NCBI GenBank assembly: GCA_034508935.3
Contig: CM067445.1
Span: forward strand, 44,417,342 to 44,481,341
Length of the DNA: 64,000 nucleotides
Origin: Berghia stephanieae
Lineage: Eukaryota > Mollusca > Gastropoda > Nudibranchia > Aeolidiidae
Direction of reading: 5' to 3'
The notes under the pieces were generated by a model. The model worked only from the letters and a program-made list of their open reading frames with translations. It was not told where the DNA came from and searched no databases. The translations under genes and the position numbers were made by a program. Of the stretch, positions 62,301 through 64,000 are shown piece by piece; the stretch's first letter is position 1, and every line of letters begins with the position of its first letter.

Positions 62301-62519
62301 TTTTCCAAAATGCAATGCTAATATCGCTGAGAAGCCTACTCTAGGTCATCATCATCTTTATTTCTTCCAGGTGATGACACATCGTCCATACTGGTCACCT
62401 TCAGTGGGAAAGTTCGGTTCACAGACCACGGGTTCAAACCCTTCACTCAAAGTGTCATCCTGACTGCACAGGACAATAAATGGAAGGTTGTCAGCGATGT
62501 GTTCAGATTCGTGGAGTGA
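59274..62519 (+). CDS. NXT2: NXT1/NXT2-like nuclear export cofactor (p15), first codons missing
   Basis: NTF2-fold partner of NXF1/TAP in bulk mRNA export through the nuclear pore. Three exons join in phase: 59274-59360 (NIRSRIDQATMAVSEFSSLY...DKRRQ), 60985-61132 (LLNKIYREDAHLVWNGHPLT...) and 62371-62519 (DDTSSILVTFSGKVRF... to VFRFVE and TGA). They give about 126 residues against 140 in human. LVWNG, the FFDNLP helix and the terminal W..SD.FRF strand are family hallmarks. The ATG at 59304 is probably not the start, because the ten codons before it align with FKTYVDQAC of human NXT; a short upstream exon ending in phase 0 must supply the true start. I could not pick it. NXT1 and NXT2 cannot be told apart here; the symbol stands for the family. 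Confidence 0.9.
59408..59590 (+). repeat. tRNA-derived SINE, CORE-like, in an NXT intron
   Basis: GTGTGGCTCAACATATTGG, AGCCTTGAACATGTCACCGC and the tail GAATGAATAAAGGGAATTTT; B box lost by a deletion. Confidence 0.65.
60985..61132 (+). CDS. NXT2: NXT exon 3
   Basis: Forty-nine codons plus one base. LVWNGHPLTGLEQISKFFDN is the cone-forming helix/strand of the NTF2 family; QPVV closes it. Acceptor CTTTTCAG, donor GCAG|GTTGGT. Confidence 0.93.
62371..62519 (+). CDS. NXT2: NXT exon 4 with stop
   Basis: The three remaining beta strands: ILVTFSGKVRFTDHGFKPFT, QSVILTAQDNKWKVVSDVFR, FVE, stop. The F.Q.FILTAQ...W.I.SD.FRF pattern is that of p15/NXT. Confidence 0.95.
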
Positions 62520-62697
62520 CAAAACTAGATTGTTGATAGTAGTTGTTGTTATAGTGTGGATACATCATCCTGAATTGGGCAAAATAGGATCAAAACACAC
62601 TAAGTTAAACAACAGTGACTTTTAGGACCTTTCAACAATTTTTATGAAAACATAGCTGCTACGAGTTGTGAACTGCAAACAGTAATGAACAAAAATG

Positions 62698-62703
62698 AAT
62701 AAA
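62698..62703 (+). terminator. NXT polyadenylation signal
   Basis: AATAAA 179 bases past the stop; a second AATAAA lies at 62727-62732. Confidence 0.6.
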
Positions 62704-62877
62704 ACAGATTTTAAATGAAAGGACAAAATAAAGGACATGGAAAGATTTGGATTCGAAAACAGGTTGTGGGCCTGAAACATTCCTTGTTAGGTATTTTGTT
62801 CTTTTTTGAAACTATTTAATTCATTTGTTTGCTCAATTCTTTATACTAGAATGCTTTTTTTTTGTACTCTGTATCTA

Positions 62878-63160
62878 TTGTGCGACTATGTGGTCCAGTG
62901 GTATGACATTCGCCTTCAGACTGGAGTGTCCCGCTGTGAGTGGCGCATAGTTGAGTCCTTGGCAAAAGGCTCGTTACTCACATTCTCTCACTGTACTCAG
63001 GTTTAAAATGAGGTCCTGGCTATAAAAAGTGTTGTCTCGGTTGGAAAAAAAACCTGTTATATCGCCTTATTGGTGTCATGTCTGGTCCTATATGTTAAGT
63101 ATTGCTGTTGGCTAGGAACCTTGAGCATGATTAGTGGATATTGTGCTATATAATATAAAT
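62878..63160 (+). repeat. second SINE family, downstream of NXT
   Basis: TGCGACTATGTGGTCCAGTG...CGCATAGTTGAGTCCTTGGC...ACTCAGGTTTAAAATGAG; mutated B box. Confidence 0.7.
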
Positions 63161-63494
63161 GCACACATGTTTTTATTTTTGTTTTTTTATGACTATGATT
63201 CTGAGACAATTATGTAAATATACTAAAATTCCAGTTGTCTGAATGGTGTAAGTTTGACTTGATAGAAAATGGGGACGGATTTAAATGAAAGTTGTAAAAT
63301 AGATGGTTTATGATGAATAAATGATGAAGAATGCAAGGCGTTTGACAGTTTTGCACTTTACAAAAAGGCAGAGAGAGAAAGAGAGTTGGAGATAGGCTGA
63401 GAGAGGAAAGTATGAGAGAGACACTGAGCAAGTATAAAATAAATTTTTCATGAAATTGAGTGTGTGTTCATTGTGGTTTTATCAGTATCTATCC

Positions 63495-64000
63495 ATTTGT
63501 TAGGTGGCTAGATAGTATTCGCCTCCTTCCTATCCCATTCCATAGTGGGCAAGGAGACGCTTTCTTTGTCTTTTATCCCCCTATAGCTGTTTTTCAACAC
63601 GCTTTCTGTCTTTGTCTTTGAATAAAATTACTTTGTTTTGTCTTGACCTTGGTCGGAGTCCTTGGCTGAGAGGAAAACAGTCAAATGTATAGTGTACATT
63701 TTGGGAGATGATATTTTTTTTCCTTGTAAATCATTCTTTGTTTTGTTTTATTATATTTTTTTTTTTTTTTTTTTTTGAATATATAATGGTTTGTACACAT
63801 TTGACTGTGCTTATGTCCGAATGAGACTTTTAGGTGATCTCAAACTAAGACCGCTGACGCTATGCTCCCGAAATCTACATGTTCCCTACTTGAACCATTC
63901 GCTTTTGTCTTTCTTTTTCTCGTGTGCTTTTAATTGTAAATCTAGAATGCTTTGACTATCCCATCTTCTTCCTTTTTACTGCCGCTGAAATGACCTAAAT
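63495..64000 (+). repeat. 535-bp repeat family, copy I, running off the window
   Basis: CCCATTCCATAGTGGGCAAG through TACTGCCGCTGAAATGACCT. The 3' tail lies beyond the end of the window. Confidence 0.75.

Overview
The window is nuclear DNA from an invertebrate animal. It is intron-rich, AT-rich, full of microsatellites and dense in transposons. There are no operons or bacterial-type genes. The three host genes are single-copy, conserved metazoan genes, and repeats of mollusc type (tRNA-derived SINEs, the recurring AAGGGAGATAATT word) make a mollusc or another lophotrochozoan the best guess. That taxonomic guess is inference; no sequence comparison was run.

Layout. 1-4,020: a tandemly repeated block built of antisense tRNA-derived SINEs, CT/TA/TAA microsatellites and a GATATTGGTATTG-type minisatellite. 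4,020-12,500: short local duplications, a hAT-type MITE with perfect 8-bp target duplication (6,652-7,021), a MITE with 39-bp perfect inverted ends (7,840-8,361) and a decayed THAP/P-element-like transposase (9,638-11,480). 12,500-19,150: CCDC115 (V-ATPase assembly factor, plus strand, two coding exons at 14,265 and 17,125) amid many copies of an unnamed ~535-bp retroposon-like repeat. 19,150-25,000: noncoding repeats. 25,089-about 49,350: TRAP1 (mitochondrial HSP90, minus strand), reconstructed here as 17 coding exons plus a weakly supported first exon. Its introns hold LINE fragments, SINEs and, in the 6.4-kb intron 39,495-45,941, a nearly complete multi-exon hAT-like transposase gene in the same orientation. 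50,076-54,355: an old, hollow inverted-repeat element whose left end took two hAT MITEs 21 bp apart. 55,697-58,600: a Tigger/pogo element with recognisable DDD motifs. 59,274-62,519: NXT1/NXT2-type mRNA export cofactor (plus strand, first few codons not found). 62,880-64,000: a SINE and another copy of the 535-bp repeat.

The host genes belong to unrelated pathways (V-ATPase assembly, mitochondrial protein folding, nuclear mRNA export) and are linked only by position. The most interesting item is the hAT-like gene at 40,767-45,711. It has its own promoter-like region and 5' untranslated exon, a coiled-coil amino half, an RNase-H-like transposase core with a CxxH motif, a hAT-type C-terminal dimerisation segment, and a separate spliced exon carrying a small WYPG domain. 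It is a lineage I recognise only as 'uncharacterised' in other marine invertebrates.
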